Shown here one piece after another: positions 36,615 through 46,932 of a stretch of DNA of 64,000 nt. The stretch is from Demequina aurantiaca (GTDB lineage Bacteria > Actinomycetota > Actinomycetes > Actinomycetales > Demequinaceae): contig NZ_BBRF01000001.1 in NCBI RefSeq assembly GCF_000975135.1, positions 345,591-409,590 on the forward strand, in the 5' to 3' direction. The position numbers were made by a program, and so were the translations under genes. Under the pieces are notes generated by a model. It saw only the letters and a list, made by a program, of their open reading frames with translations, did no database searches and was not told the origin of the DNA. Numbering within the stretch: the stretch's first letter is position 1; the number at the start of each line of letters is the position of its first letter.

Positions 36615-37444
36615 CCGAACAGCAGGATGTCCTTAGCCCCAAGCGTCCCCGACGCCACGGCAACACCATCCTGCTAGGTTCGATCCCCGTCGCGGTGGCC
36701 ATCACCTCGCTGCTGACCGCGGGCACGTGGGCACCAGGGTCCGTCGCCACCGACCTCGCTGATAGCCCCACCACCGCACCAATCACCGCCCCCGCGCCGA
36801 TGCCCGAGATCGTCGCTCCCGGAACGCTCGCCGATGCGAAGGTCACGTTCCACGACGTCACCGTCACGCTGCCCCCGCCTCCTCCGCCCAAGCCCGTGGC
36901 GGCACCTCAGCCCGCCGTGGCATTGGCCGCGCAGAAATCGACGTCGACCAGAACCACTACCGCGGCGAGGACGAGCGCGGCCCAGCAGGCGCCTGCCACG
37001 AAGAAGGCCTCCGCGTCTGACTTCACCTCCTACTGCGCCAACCCCAAGGCTCCCTATACGGCGTCCGGTGGACCCCAAGCACTGCTCGCTGCAGCCAATC
37101 AGGAACGCGCACGCCTAGGCTTGGGCAAGCTGAGCTGGTCGTCCTCACTCGCCTCTGCGGCAACCAAGTGGTCAAAGGCGATGGCGGCCAAGGACTCCAC
37201 GACCGACGCCCCCTACGACGCGCTGGCCCACAACCCCAACCGTCCGGGCGCCGAGAACGTCGCGGTGGCGTACTCCAGCAACGGCATGGGCGAAGGCAAC
37301 GCGATCGCCCGCGCCCACAAGAACTGGATGTATTCCAACGGGCACTGCTTGAATCTGATGAACCCGTCGTACTCGACCATGGGTGCCGGCACTGCTCAGA
37401 CGTCGGACGGCACCACCTGGTACACCACGCAGAACTTCCGCTAG
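36611..37444 (+). CDS. CAP/SCP-domain secreted or anchored protein
   Basis: 277 residues. A hydrophobic helix (about 19-40, ILLGSIPVAVAITSLLTAGTW) works as signal or anchor. A Pro/Ala/Thr-rich stalk (about 50-135, with a run of prolines) leads to a C-terminal CAP domain. CAP histidine and glutamate appear in ALAHNPNRPGAENVAVAY, and the second histidine region in NGHCLNLMNPSYSTMGAG. Two cysteines (YCANP and GHCLN) may form a disulphide. Bacterial CAP proteins of this type have no agreed function. Translationally coupled to serC, which is a surprising partner. Confidence 0.88.
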   Translation: MTEQQDVLSPKRPRRHGNTILLGSIPVAVAITSLLTAGTWAPGSVATDLADSPTTAPITAPAPMPEIVAPGTLADAKVTFHDVTVTLPPPPPPKPVAAPQPAVALAAQKSTSTRTTTAARTSAAQQAPATKKASASDFTSYCANPKAPYTASGGPQALLAAANQERARLGLGKLSWSSSLASAATKWSKAMAAKDSTTDAPYDALAHNPNRPGAENVAVAYSSNGMGEGNAIARAHKNWMYSNGHCLNLMNPSYSTMGAGTAQTSDGTTWYTTQNFR

Positions 37445-38658
37445 AGATCGAGGGGCGTCGCCGGCTGCGGGTGCGAAGGGTTGCCTCGCCACGGCGGAAT
37501 CCAGCGATACATGCCGTAGGCCGTGGCGATGCCAACACCGCCCACCAGCCAGAATCCCACCGGAAGTGCGATGGCAGCGCCCACGGACACCGCCATCGGC
37601 CCAACGAAGCCACCCGCATCCTGCGCGATGCTCCACACCCCAGTGAAAACCGAGCGGGTGGCGCGCGGTGCGACGTCTGCGGCAAGGGTCATGATCAGGC
37701 CGGAGCCCCAACCGTTTCCGATTCCGAGCACGATGGCGGCCAGCGTCACGCCGAGCGCACCCGACGTCCAGGTCAGGGCGATGGTGCCGAGGCCCAGCAT
37801 CAGAGACGACGGGACCGCGGTCCACACGCGACCAAAGCGATCCATCACGACGCCCGCCGGGTAAAACAGCACCATGTCGACTGCGGCGTTGATCCCAAAG
37901 ATGAGGGTCGCGACCTGTGGGCTGAGGCCCACGTGCGTGGCCCACAGCGGCAGCACCACGAGGCGGGCGGCGCGCACTGCTCCCGTGAAGACGACAGCGA
38001 TACCTAGAGTACGGAACACCTTGGCGTTGTCCTTGACCACCGTGAACGGCGACACCTTCTGCTCCGGTTCGGCTCCGAGGCGGAGGTGCCACGCGGGAGA
38101 CAGGCGCAGCGCGACCATCGCGGCGACGGCGGCGATCACGGCGGCGACGTAGACGTAGTGGATGCCCCAGATCCCGATGATCGCAGCGCCCATGAGTGGC
38201 CCCACAAAGTTGGCGATGCGCCACACGCCGGCGAGAGTGGTGAGCGCACGAGCCCGATACTGGGCGCTGACGGCAGCATTCACCTGTCCCTGACGTGCGA
38301 TGTGATAGCCGGCATGGCCGACCCCTACGGTCAGCGCGCCCACCGCGAACGGCATGATCATCGGTGAAGCAGCGCAGATCGCCGCCCCGGCCGCCAGGAC
38401 GGCCAGCATGACCATCGCTGCGCGCGCAGGGCCAAGCCCGGCCGACAGTCGACCACCGAGGGCCGAGCCGACGATGCGACCTATCGAATACGCGGCCACC
38501 GCCAGCGAGGCAACGACCGAGTCGTAGTCGAACGACAGCACCGACAGCGCGAGTACGGGCAAGACCGCGCCAATGCCGATCTCGGCAAGGAACGTGGGGA
38601 TGTACGTCGACGTTGCGAGGTCACGCACCACCTCGCGGCGCGGCTCGCTTCTCGCCAT
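37441..38658 (-). CDS. MFS transporter
   Basis: 405 residues, about twelve hydrophobic helices. GSALGGRLSAGLGPARAAMVML and VVMDRFGRVWTAV are the two MFS loop motifs, one per half. Substrate unknown. The stop codon shares the palindrome CTAG with that of the convergent CAP-domain gene. It follows the DUF3027 gene by eight bases, giving the operon cold-shock protein, DUF3027, MFS. Confidence 0.9.
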   Translation of the reverse strand: MARSEPRREVVRDLATSTYIPTFLAEIGIGAVLPVLALSVLSFDYDSVVASLAVAAYSIGRIVGSALGGRLSAGLGPARAAMVMLAVLAAGAAICAASPMIMPFAVGALTVGVGHAGYHIARQGQVNAAVSAQYRARALTTLAGVWRIANFVGPLMGAAIIGIWGIHYVYVAAVIAAVAAMVALRLSPAWHLRLGAEPEQKVSPFTVVKDNAKVFRTLGIAVVFTGAVRAARLVVLPLWATHVGLSPQVATLIFGINAAVDMVLFYPAGVVMDRFGRVWTAVPSSLMLGLGTIALTWTSGALGVTLAAIVLGIGNGWGSGLIMTLAADVAPRATRSVFTGVWSIAQDAGGFVGPMAVSVGAAIALPVGFWLVGGVGIATAYGMYRWIPPWRGNPSHPQPATPLDL

Positions 38659-38666
38659 CGGCGGAC

Positions 38667-39641
38667 TTACCTCGCGTCGGGTTCGGCGCTGGTCTCTGGT
38701 GCGACCTCGGAGATGGCAGGTGTCGCGTCCGCGGGAGTCTCTGTGGCAGCGTCGGCGACCGTCTCTGCGACTGGCTCAGTTCCCGTGACGGCAACTGTCT
38801 CCGTTGCCGACTCGGCGGCATCCTGGGTGGCCTCCGCGGCCGGCTCAGCCACGGCATCGGCCGATGGCGCGTCGGTGGCGTCAGCCTTGGGCTCAGGGTC
38901 CGGCGTCGTCAGGTCAAATGCCACAGGCACGTCATTCTCGAAAACAGGGTCCGTCTCGGGCCACTGAGACTGCTGGCGCTCAACGTCGGTCTGCGAGTGC
39001 GCGCCACAGCCGTGATCGACCGCGACGACGCGGCCGTCGGACTGGGACCACTCGTTGGTGCAGGCGCCAAACGCCATCCGGAGCGAGCCGGTCAGCGGCA
39101 CAAAGAAGGCGCAGGTCGAGCATGGGGCGGCGGAGGCGATGGCGGAGGGGGCCGTCTTGCCATGCGAGCCACGGGCCCAGCGCTGCGCGACGTCCTCGCG
39201 GCCCTCGGGGCCAAGCACACGCTCGCGGCCCAGGCCAAACTCAAAGATGGCCAGTGCGTCGGCGTCGACGTCGCCCGTCGCTTCGTAACCGGGGACTAGT
39301 CGCGGGTCCTCCTTGACGAAGGGAAGCATCATGCTCGCGTCGAGGTCGCCGGGCTGCACGCGGTCGGCCCACGGGATCCACGCGGGCGCCAGTAGCGCGT
39401 CGTCGGTGGGAATCAGTTCGGACTCGCACACGGTGACCGTCTTGGCGCGCGGGGCGCGCGCCAGCGTGACCGACCACACCCAGCCGTGGTACCCCTGCAG
39501 GGTGCACGCGAAGAGGTGAGTGACCAACCGCTCGCCCGCCTTGGCGGAGCCTACGTGAACGCCCACTGCGGCGTCGTCGTTCGCGGTCTCGACGGCCGCC
39601 TCGCGGGCGATGTCGATTGCTTGGTCAAGAACGGTATCCAT
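38667..39641 (-). CDS. DUF3027 family protein
   Basis: 324 residues, function unknown. The family region covers about residues 1-225, with GVHVGSAKAGERLVTHLFACTLQGYHGWVWSVTLARAP and APAWIPWADRVQPGDLD. Four cysteines, in SAAPCSTCAFFVPL and later GACTNEW and DHGCGAHS, could bind a metal. The C-terminal 90 residues are an acidic Ala/Glu/Thr repeat-like tail. It stands six bases after the cold-shock gene, a pairing seen widely in actinobacteria. Confidence 0.88.
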   Translation of the reverse strand: MDTVLDQAIDIAREAAVETANDDAAVGVHVGSAKAGERLVTHLFACTLQGYHGWVWSVTLARAPRAKTVTVCESELIPTDDALLAPAWIPWADRVQPGDLDASMMLPFVKEDPRLVPGYEATGDVDADALAIFEFGLGRERVLGPEGREDVAQRWARGSHGKTAPSAIASAAPCSTCAFFVPLTGSLRMAFGACTNEWSQSDGRVVAVDHGCGAHSQTDVERQQSQWPETDPVFENDVPVAFDLTTPDPEPKADATDAPSADAVAEPAAEATQDAAESATETVAVTGTEPVAETVADAATETPADATPAISEVAPETSAEPDAR

Positions 39642-39647
39642 GGAGTC

Positions 39648-40031
39648 CTAAGCGTCTAGCTGCTCGGCGACGGCGCGCAATACGGCGGCGACCTGCTTGC
39701 CCTTGGCGGGCTCCGGGTAGCGGCCCTTGCGCAGCGTATTAGAGACGCCGTCGAGCATTTTGATGAGGTCCTCGACAATGACGGTCATGTCATCGGCGGG
39801 CTTACGAAGGTTCTGTGCAGTCGACTGCACGGGCTCGAGCATCGTGACGGATAGCGCCTGTGGGCCGCGACGGCCATCAGCGACGCTGTATTCGACCTTG
39901 GCGCCCTTGCGCGGGTTGGTGACATCGCCAGGAAGCGCGGAGGCGTGCAGAAACACTTCTTCACCTGCGTCGCTCTGGATGAAGCCAAACCCCTTGTCGG
40001 CGTCGTAGAACTTCACTTTTCCCGTGGGCAC
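39648..40031 (-). CDS. Cold-shock-domain protein with a C-terminal extension
   Basis: 127 residues. The first 67 form a cold-shock domain that binds single-stranded nucleic acid: GKVKFYDADKGFGFIQSDAGEEVFLHASAL holds RNP1-like KGFGFI and RNP2-like VFLH. The remaining 60 residues (about LRKPADDMTVIVEDLIKMLDGVSNTLRKGRYPEPAKGKQVAAVLRAVAEQL) are a helical extension not present in ordinary CspA. First gene of the operon with DUF3027 and MFS. Confidence 0.93.
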   Translation of the reverse strand: MPTGKVKFYDADKGFGFIQSDAGEEVFLHASALPGDVTNPRKGAKVEYSVADGRRGPQALSVTMLEPVQSTAQNLRKPADDMTVIVEDLIKMLDGVSNTLRKGRYPEPAKGKQVAAVLRAVAEQLDA

Positions 40032-40208
40032 ATTAACCTCGCGTCAATCAGCGCGCCGCTTGTTCGACGCCGTGCCCCAGTCTAGCCGGACGTTCCGAGA
40101 CGGGCCACGTTCCCGATGCGCGCGCCAACCGGGTAGTGTGCCCTGCGGCGTTGCATTTGGTGCCGCACTGTCTGCGGCGGCACACTGAAGGAGTACGCAA
40201 CGCCCTTG

Positions 40209-40934
40209 ATGACGTCTGAGGAGATCATGGCCCCGACCGCAACACCCACGTGGTTGCTACCCGTTTACGCCCGTGCGGCGACAGGGGCAGGGGCCACCGC
40301 ATCGGAAGACGAGATCCTGGCGGCGGCCAACCGTCTCCTCGCGCGCTGGGAGGAGCCCAGCCGGCACTTCCACAATGTGCGCCACCTGGTCGACCTTCTC
40401 CAGCACGTCGACGAGCTCCAGCAGGAGACGCACAAGCCACACGCCGTCCGCCTGGCGGCCTGGTATCACGGAGCGATCTTCTCCTCCGACGAGGAGGATG
40501 CATACGCGCACCGCGGCGGCGAGGATGAGGACGCGAGTGCCGAGTTCGCGCGCGAGGAACTTTCCGCGCTTGGCGTGCCACCCGAGTCGATCAATGACGT
40601 CACCACCATGGTCAAGGCGCTCGCCCGCCACACGCTCGATCCTTCGAGTTCGGACTGCGCCGTGCTGTGCGACGCCGACCTCGCCGTGCTTGCCTCCGAC
40701 CCCCAGCGATACAAGGAGTACCTGCGCGACGTGCGCGCGGAGTATTCACATATCCCCGACCGCAAGTTCCTCGAGGCGCGTCAGTCCATCGTCAAGAAGT
40801 TGCTCGCGCGTCAGCAGCTGTACGTCTCCCCGCTCGGCGGGACCTGGGAGCAACGCGCACGCCAGAACCTTGCCGGCGAGGCGTCGCGCATCGAGAAGGC
40901 CCTCGCTCGCATCGGCGCGTCCGACGCGACCTAG
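40209..40934 (+). CDS. HD-domain-like hydrolase family protein
   Basis: About 241 residues resembling the predicted metal-dependent HD phosphohydrolases. The helical core has RHFHNVRHLVDLL, AAWYHGAIFSSDEEDAYAHRGGEDEDASAEFAREEL and LCDADLAVLASDP. The classical HD pair is replaced by histidines in HFHNxxH and YHG, as in that subfamily. The substrate is unknown. TTG 40206 and ATG 40209 are adjacent; the ATG at 40227 has GAGGAG only three bases away, so I prefer 40209. Confidence 0.78.
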   Translation: MTSEEIMAPTATPTWLLPVYARAATGAGATASEDEILAAANRLLARWEEPSRHFHNVRHLVDLLQHVDELQQETHKPHAVRLAAWYHGAIFSSDEEDAYAHRGGEDEDASAEFAREELSALGVPPESINDVTTMVKALARHTLDPSSSDCAVLCDADLAVLASDPQRYKEYLRDVRAEYSHIPDRKFLEARQSIVKKLLARQQLYVSPLGGTWEQRARQNLAGEASRIEKALARIGASDAT

Positions 40935-41058
40935 CGACGACTCTGCACCTATGGGCCTTCTTATCCACAGATTGTTCTGGAGGCCGATGTGTGGGCCGGC
41001 TCCACTTCTAGCCTCAAGGGAGAGCCCGGAACCGGGTTCGGTACCTAGAGGAGGAGCA

Positions 41059-41349
41059 ATGACGCAATACAACGTGGACGCGGGAGAGATCTCGCGCGGG
41101 GCGCAGCGTGCAACGCAGTCCGGGGAGAACATCCGAGTGGAGGTCGCGGGGCTGATGAGCACCCTCAATGCCCTCGAGGGCACCTGGCAGGGTGGGGCTG
41201 CGACGGCCTTCAACGGCGTGCTCGAGCAGTGGCGCGCGGCACAAGCGCAGGTGGAGTCGGCCTTGGACTCCATGGGCGCTGCGCTGGGGCAGGCGGCAAC
41301 CGAATATGAGACCGCGGAGGCTCAGGCCTCGAGGCTGTTCGCCCGGTAG
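41059..41349 (+). CDS. WXG100-family (EsxA-like) protein
   Basis: 96 residues, two predicted helices joined by a turn TWQGGAA, the WXG motif at about residues 42-45. Such proteins are exported by the ESX/type VII system as dimers. The start has a perfect GAGGAGGAG ribosome site. No type VII machinery or second WXG100 gene is in the window. The C-terminal helix reads LGQAATEYETAEAQASRLFAR. Confidence 0.92.
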   Translation: MTQYNVDAGEISRGAQRATQSGENIRVEVAGLMSTLNALEGTWQGGAATAFNGVLEQWRAAQAQVESALDSMGAALGQAATEYETAEAQASRLFAR

Positions 41350-41383
41350 CGTGGCCGGTGGGCGCGTGACGTAGGCTCATCGC

Positions 41384-41659
41384 GTGAGCGTGCTGATCGA
41401 TCCCCCGCTGTGGCCAAACCATGGCACCGTCTGGGGACACCTGGTCTCGGACAGCTCACTCGACGAGTTGCACGCGTTCGCTCGCGCCGCCGGCATTCCT
41501 TTGCGAGGCTTTGACCTGGATCACTACGACGTTCCCGCGGAACGCTACGCACAGCTTCAGGCCCAGGGCGCGCAGCTAGTGGACGGACGCGAACTCGTGA
41601 AGCGCCTGCGTGCCTCCGGACTGCGAGTCACATCCGCCGCCCGACACGGCCGCACTTAG
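41384..41659 (+). CDS. DUF4031 domain protein
   Basis: 91 residues beginning at GTG 41384, with family start VLIDPPLWPNHGTVWGHLVSDSSLDELHAFARAAGIP and then FDLDHYDVPAERYAQLQAQGAQLVDGRELVKRLRASGLR. Function unknown. It starts 34 bases after the WXG100 gene. Confidence 0.9.
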   Translation: MSVLIDPPLWPNHGTVWGHLVSDSSLDELHAFARAAGIPLRGFDLDHYDVPAERYAQLQAQGAQLVDGRELVKRLRASGLRVTSAARHGRT

Positions 41660-41686
41660 GCCCTCGAAGGTTCCGGACATAGAAAA

Positions 41687-41756
41687 GGCGGGCGGCTGGT
41701 GCCGCTGCGAGGGGATCAAGCTTGATCGCCCCGAGCTGCGGCACCAGCCGCCCGCC
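41687..41756. terminator. Large bidirectional hairpin between DUF4031 and groEL
   Basis: 70-base structure. The outer arms of about 19 bases are perfect (GGCGGGCGGCTGGTGCCGC and its complement). An inner stem GGGGATCAAG/CTTGATCGCCCC with one bulge sits on top. Runs of A (41682-41686) flank it on the groEL side, giving a U tract for the minus-strand transcript. Confidence 0.82.
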
Positions 41757-41770
41757 GAACTACGTGTGGA

Positions 41771-43471
<1,701 letters not shown>

Positions 43472-43514
43472 TCACTCGCGGACACAGGCACCTCAACGAC
43501 ACAACCGAGGTCTA

Positions 43515-43541
43515 TTAGCACTCTCGGGTCGAGAGTGCTAA
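43515..43541. promoter_or_regulatory. CIRCE element, HrcA operator
   Basis: TTAGCACTC, nine bases, GAGTGCTAA: a perfect match to the CIRCE consensus. It stands upstream of groEL on the minus strand and predicts heat-shock control by HrcA. Confidence 0.95.
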
Positions 43542-43642
43542 GTCTGATTTTGGCACTCTGGACCGCCGAGTGCAAGCCACGAGCGCGCGTTCCGCCCACG
43601 GCGGATACCTGCCCGCCTCAGCATCGGCGTGAGTGACCGGTG

Positions 43643-44260
43643 TTAGGCGTCGGGGTCCGAGGCCAGCAGGACTTCAATCTCGGCGCCACCGGGGGTGCCA
43701 CCACCCTGGACCGCGTCGATACCGAGCGTCGTCGCGACGTCCTCGGCGGTGTCCTTGAGGCGGTCCTCGGTGTACGTCACCGTGTTCGTGCCATCTGGGA
43801 TGAGAGACGCGTTGATGTTATTGGCGGCAACTTCCGTGTAGTCGGCGGCCTCGAGCTTCTGCTCCTGCTTGCCAGCCAGGCCCGAGATGCCAGAACCATT
43901 GCGTACGTGGATCTGTGCGTTGTAGATGATGACGGGTTCGGGTTCGGCTGTCTCAGACGGGGAAGGCTCGGTCGTCTCGCTCGGTGTCACTGACGGCTCG
44001 GGTGAGGATGACGCCGTGGGGCTGGGCGCGACGCTCTCGGTTGCCGTCACGCTAGGTGAAGCCGACGCACCAGACTGGGGGTTGTTGTCCTGGTTCCAGA
44101 GGAAGGTCGCGAATAGGTACGCGATGAGCCCGGCAACGATGAAGACGACGAGTGCCGGCAGCAGGCGCACGTACCACTTGCGGGGTGCGCGATGCACGCC
44201 CACGGGTCCACCGGCTTGGGCGATCTTGTCGAATTCGTCAGGCTCGTAAGTTTCTGGCAC
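43643..44260 (-). CDS. LytR C-terminal (LytR_C) domain protein
   Basis: 205 residues. Cytoplasmic N terminus with RKWYVR, one membrane helix (about 33-53, LLPALVVFIVAGLIAYLFATF), a Ser/Pro/Thr/Glu stalk and an external LytR_C domain (IHVRNGSGISGLAGKQEQKLEAADYTE to GIDAVQGGG). Unlike LytR-CpsA-Psr proteins it lacks the catalytic domain. It is probably a cell-envelope protein; exact role unknown. Confidence 0.88.
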   Translation of the reverse strand: MPETYEPDEFDKIAQAGGPVGVHRAPRKWYVRLLPALVVFIVAGLIAYLFATFLWNQDNNPQSGASASPSVTATESVAPSPTASSSPEPSVTPSETTEPSPSETAEPEPVIIYNAQIHVRNGSGISGLAGKQEQKLEAADYTEVAANNINASLIPDGTNTVTYTEDRLKDTAEDVATTLGIDAVQGGGTPGGAEIEVLLASDPDA

Positions 44261-44269
44261 GTGAAAACC

Positions 44270-44575
44270 TTACCCGTGAGTCTCTGCGCCCCATGTACGC
44301 GTGACACGACCGCGTTGACGCGCCGCGCGCATCCTTCGCAGCCGCTTCACCAACATGGGGTCGTGGGCCAGTGCGGCCTCAGTGTCGATGAGTGCGTTGA
44401 GTACCTGGTAGTACTGGGTTCCAGACATAGAAAAGAGCGCCCGGATGGCGTCTTCCTTCGCGCCCGCGTACTTCCACCACTGGCGCTCGAAGGACAGAAT
44501 ATCGGCGTCGCGTTCGCTCAGCCGGGGGGCGGGATTGGGTTGGGCGTCGGAAATCCTGACGACGTTGTCGGTCAC
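44270..44575 (-). CDS. DUF3263 family protein
   Basis: 101 residues from GTG 44575, preceded by GAGAGGAA. The DUF3263 domain reads LSERDADILSFERQWWKYAGAKEDAIRALFSMSGTQYYQVLNALIDTEAALAHDPMLVKRLRRMR. Its helix-turn-helix-like pattern could bind DNA, but no function is established. It lies nine bases upstream of the LytR_C gene, a conserved actinobacterial pair. Confidence 0.9.
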   Translation of the reverse strand: MTDNVVRISDAQPNPAPRLSERDADILSFERQWWKYAGAKEDAIRALFSMSGTQYYQVLNALIDTEAALAHDPMLVKRLRRMRAARQRGRVTRTWGAETHG

Positions 44576-44813
44576 GACGCTTCCTCTCTCCAGACTCAGA
44601 TCGCCGCGTGTTCGCATAGCGATATCGTCCCCACCCTAGCGGCGAACTACACACATGTCATTCAGGCGCGGCTATATTTCCGTGTCGCACCCAACGCCCC
44701 GCGGAGGCTCCCCCGCAGTCAATGAGCGCCCGAACAGGCCGACTGCCAGCACGCTATGACTGCTCGAGAGCGTCAGGGTCCGGACAACTGCCTTACCGCT
44801 AGCGTGGGGCACT

Positions 44814-45479
44814 ATGACTGAGTGGTGGCGCGACGGTATGGCGCTCGATTGGGAGGCGGCGCTGGAACCCGTCGCGGAGCAACTCGCCGAGATTGGCCGG
44901 CAGTTGGACGACGAGCGCGCCGCCGGGGCCTCGATCTTGCCTCCAGCTCCACAAATCATGCGCGCCTTCCGGCAGCCGATGGCCGACGTCCGCGTGCTCG
45001 TCATCGGCCAGGATCCCTATCCCACCCCGGGTGACGCGGTGGGGCTCAGCTTCTCCGTCGCCCCCGGACGGCCGATGCCGCGGTCGCTGAAAAACATCGC
45101 GACCGAGTTGGCAGCGGACACCGGAGAGTTCCTGAGCGACGGCGATCTGTCTGGCTGGGCGGACCAGGGCGTGTTGCTACTCAACCGCGTGCTGAGCGTG
45201 CGCGCGGGTGGGGCAGGGTCGCATCGGCGCATCGGCTGGGAGGCCGTGACCGATCAGGCCATCCGAGCGCTTGTGGCCAGGGGCGGTCCGCTGGTAGCGG
45301 TGCTGTGGGGCCGGGACGCCCAGGCTGTCGCTCCGCTCTTAGAGGGCGTGCCGATGATCGCGAGCGCCCACCCGAGTCCGCTCAGCGCGAGGCGCGGGTT
45401 TTTTGAATCCCGGCCGTTCTCGCGCGCCAATTCCGCCTTGGTCGCGCAGTCGAGCGACTCCGTTGCCTGGCGAATCTAG
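44814..45479 (+). CDS. ung: Uracil-DNA glycosylase, family 1
   Basis: Removes uracil from DNA in base excision repair. 221 residues. The water-activating loop is [22 protein letters not shown], with the catalytic Asp67. [14 protein letters not shown] and the leucine-loop region [24 protein letters not shown] follow. A TAGCGT box eight bases upstream suggests a short or absent leader. Confidence 0.96.
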   Translation: MTEWWRDGMALDWEAALEPVAEQLAEIGRQLDDERAAGASILPPAPQIMRAFRQPMADVRVLVIGQDPYPTPGDAVGLSFSVAPGRPMPRSLKNIATELAADTGEFLSDGDLSGWADQGVLLLNRVLSVRAGGAGSHRRIGWEAVTDQAIRALVARGGPLVAVLWGRDAQAVAPLLEGVPMIASAHPSPLSARRGFFESRPFSRANSALVAQSSDSVAWRI

Positions 45480-45505
45480 GCCCCGCGCTGCCGCGCTACG
45501 GGGCC
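45479..45505. terminator. Bidirectional hairpin between ung and the secreted-protein gene
   Basis: GGCCCCG and CGGGGCC arms (45479-45485 and 45499-45505) with a 13-base loop. It overlaps the last base of the ung stop codon and includes the stop of the convergent gene. Confidence 0.6.
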
Positions 45506-46281
45506 GGGCACAGTTGAGTGCCGTACGTCCCGGACATCCGGGCCTGGATGTACCCGTTGTTGCTGCTCCAGGTCGGATTCTTGAGTCCTGTGAAGGTCGA
45601 ACCAGTACATGATCCTGAAATGGGGTTTCCGTTGGTACCGACATAGTTGGGCGTCCAACCAGGCGATCCGTCTGAGGTGTTCGAAAAGTCGACGGTGAGG
45701 GCCCAGTTTGCCGCCGTGGTCTGCACCTCAAAGTTGATCCCGTACGCGGAGATGGTGGGATACGGGTCGTAGCTGACGACGTTCCACGAGTACGTCACGG
45801 TGCAACTGGCTGAGGAGGGCGAACCGTTGCTGTTCAGTGCATTGCACGACAGTGGGGTGGATGCCGCTGGCGGGGTCCACGTTGCGTCGATCCACCAGGT
45901 TCCGATGAAGACGGCGACTCGTGCCACGTTGGCGGTGTTGTGATTGCCCGTCGTTGTCACCACCACAGTCCCAGTGGCTGCAGACGATGTGCCTCGCGCG
46001 AGCACGTTGCCGGCCGTTCCGATAGCGACTACTTCCAACGTGAGGCCAGCGCACGCAGCAGGGATGTGGTTAACAGCCAACTTATTGTTCGTCGCAGACG
46101 ACGTTGGCGCAGTGGTCGCCACCGAGGCAGTCGTGCAACGTGCCGCGGTATCGGTCACGATACGGTTGGATTTCACGGTGAGTTGTGCGGCCGATGCGGG
46201 CGTCGCGACCGCGAGGGCCAAGAGAAAAATGACGAGCGCGGCGGCGCCAGCGGCGAGCGAGCAGCCCAGACGCCGGGTCAC
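45496..46281 (-). CDS. Secreted protein of the SipW cassette
   Basis: 261 residues, family not recognised. A signal peptide (about 1-32) ends in VATPASAAQLTVKS. The mature part is rich in Thr, Ser, Asn and Gly, with pairs of cysteines (RCTTAS, ACAGL, LSCNAL, SCTV, SCTGS, QLCPAP), typical of a beta-rich surface protein. The sequence AAQLTV at the cleavage site also appears in the small secreted protein at 46933. The start overlaps the signal-peptidase stop by four bases, so the peptidase and this putative substrate are co-translated. No sortase motif is seen. Confidence 0.8.
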   Translation of the reverse strand: MTRRLGCSLAAGAAALVIFLLALAVATPASAAQLTVKSNRIVTDTAARCTTASVATTAPTSSATNNKLAVNHIPAACAGLTLEVVAIGTAGNVLARGTSSAATGTVVVTTTGNHNTANVARVAVFIGTWWIDATWTPPAASTPLSCNALNSNGSPSSASCTVTYSWNVVSYDPYPTISAYGINFEVQTTAANWALTVDFSNTSDGSPGWTPNYVGTNGNPISGSCTGSTFTGLKNPTWSSNNGYIQARMSGTYGTQLCPAP

Positions 46282-46904
46282 TCGCGTACCTGACCTTGTT
46301 CTGGGGCGGGAGGGAGCGTGAAGTCCGCCGCGGCATCGGCTTCGTCATCCGAGAAGTCTGAATCCTGGGCCCCTGCCTCGGACTCGCGCTCGGGCAGCTC
46401 GGGGCATTCCTTGGACGGCCAAATGACCAGGCCGAACGCGATGAGCAGCATGCTGCCCCAGACGAGCGGGCTACCGAGAATGCCGACTACCAATCCCAAC
46501 TTGGGGATGTGAAACTTGGCGATGCCCAGTATCTCATCGTTGGTGGGGTGGAATGGGTCAACAAAGTCGTTGTTGTCGCCTTGGAGATCCCAGCCAGACT
46601 CGCCGTCACCACCGATGATGCGGTGCACGATCTTGCCGCCACCGAGATCGACGGTGGAGTACACCACGATGTCGCCGATCTGCGGGTCGCCCTCGCGGGC
46701 CACCACGATGTCGCCCGTGTAGTACGTGGGCTCCATCGAGTGGCCATTGACCACGATGGCAGTGGTGCCGCCGCCGAGGCTAGACGGCCAGATGAAGAAC
46801 GCCACGACAAGGAGAAGCCCCCACGCCAGCACCGACTTGAGTACGCGGAACCACCGGCGGCTAGTAAAGCCGTCGGTCTCCCGAGTCTCAAGGGTGGCGG
46901 TCAA
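46278..46904 (-). CDS. Signal peptidase I, SipW/ER type
   Basis: 208 residues. The N-terminal membrane helix (about 22-40) is followed by the catalytic Ser56 in VVNGHSMEPTYYTGDIVV. The second motif reads GKIVHRIIGGD, with His94 where most bacterial signal peptidases have lysine; this Ser-His(-Asp) type is found in SipW, archaea and the ER. DLQGDNNDFVDP carries candidate acidic residues. A second membrane helix (LVWGSMLLIAFGLVIW) and an acidic tail end the protein. It probably processes the two neighbouring secreted proteins. Confidence 0.92.
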   Translation of the reverse strand: MTATLETRETDGFTSRRWFRVLKSVLAWGLLLVVAFFIWPSSLGGGTTAIVVNGHSMEPTYYTGDIVVAREGDPQIGDIVVYSTVDLGGGKIVHRIIGGDGESGWDLQGDNNDFVDPFHPTNDEILGIAKFHIPKLGLVVGILGSPLVWGSMLLIAFGLVIWPSKECPELPERESEAGAQDSDFSDDEADAAADFTLPPAPEQGQVRE

Positions 46905-46932
46905 TGGGGGCCTCTCGCTTGCCTAAGTGCGA

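Noticed and set aside
44576-44813. Possible gene in the gap between the DUF3263 gene and ung
   Set aside because: Frames are short and without homology pattern; the gap is best explained by two divergent promoters.
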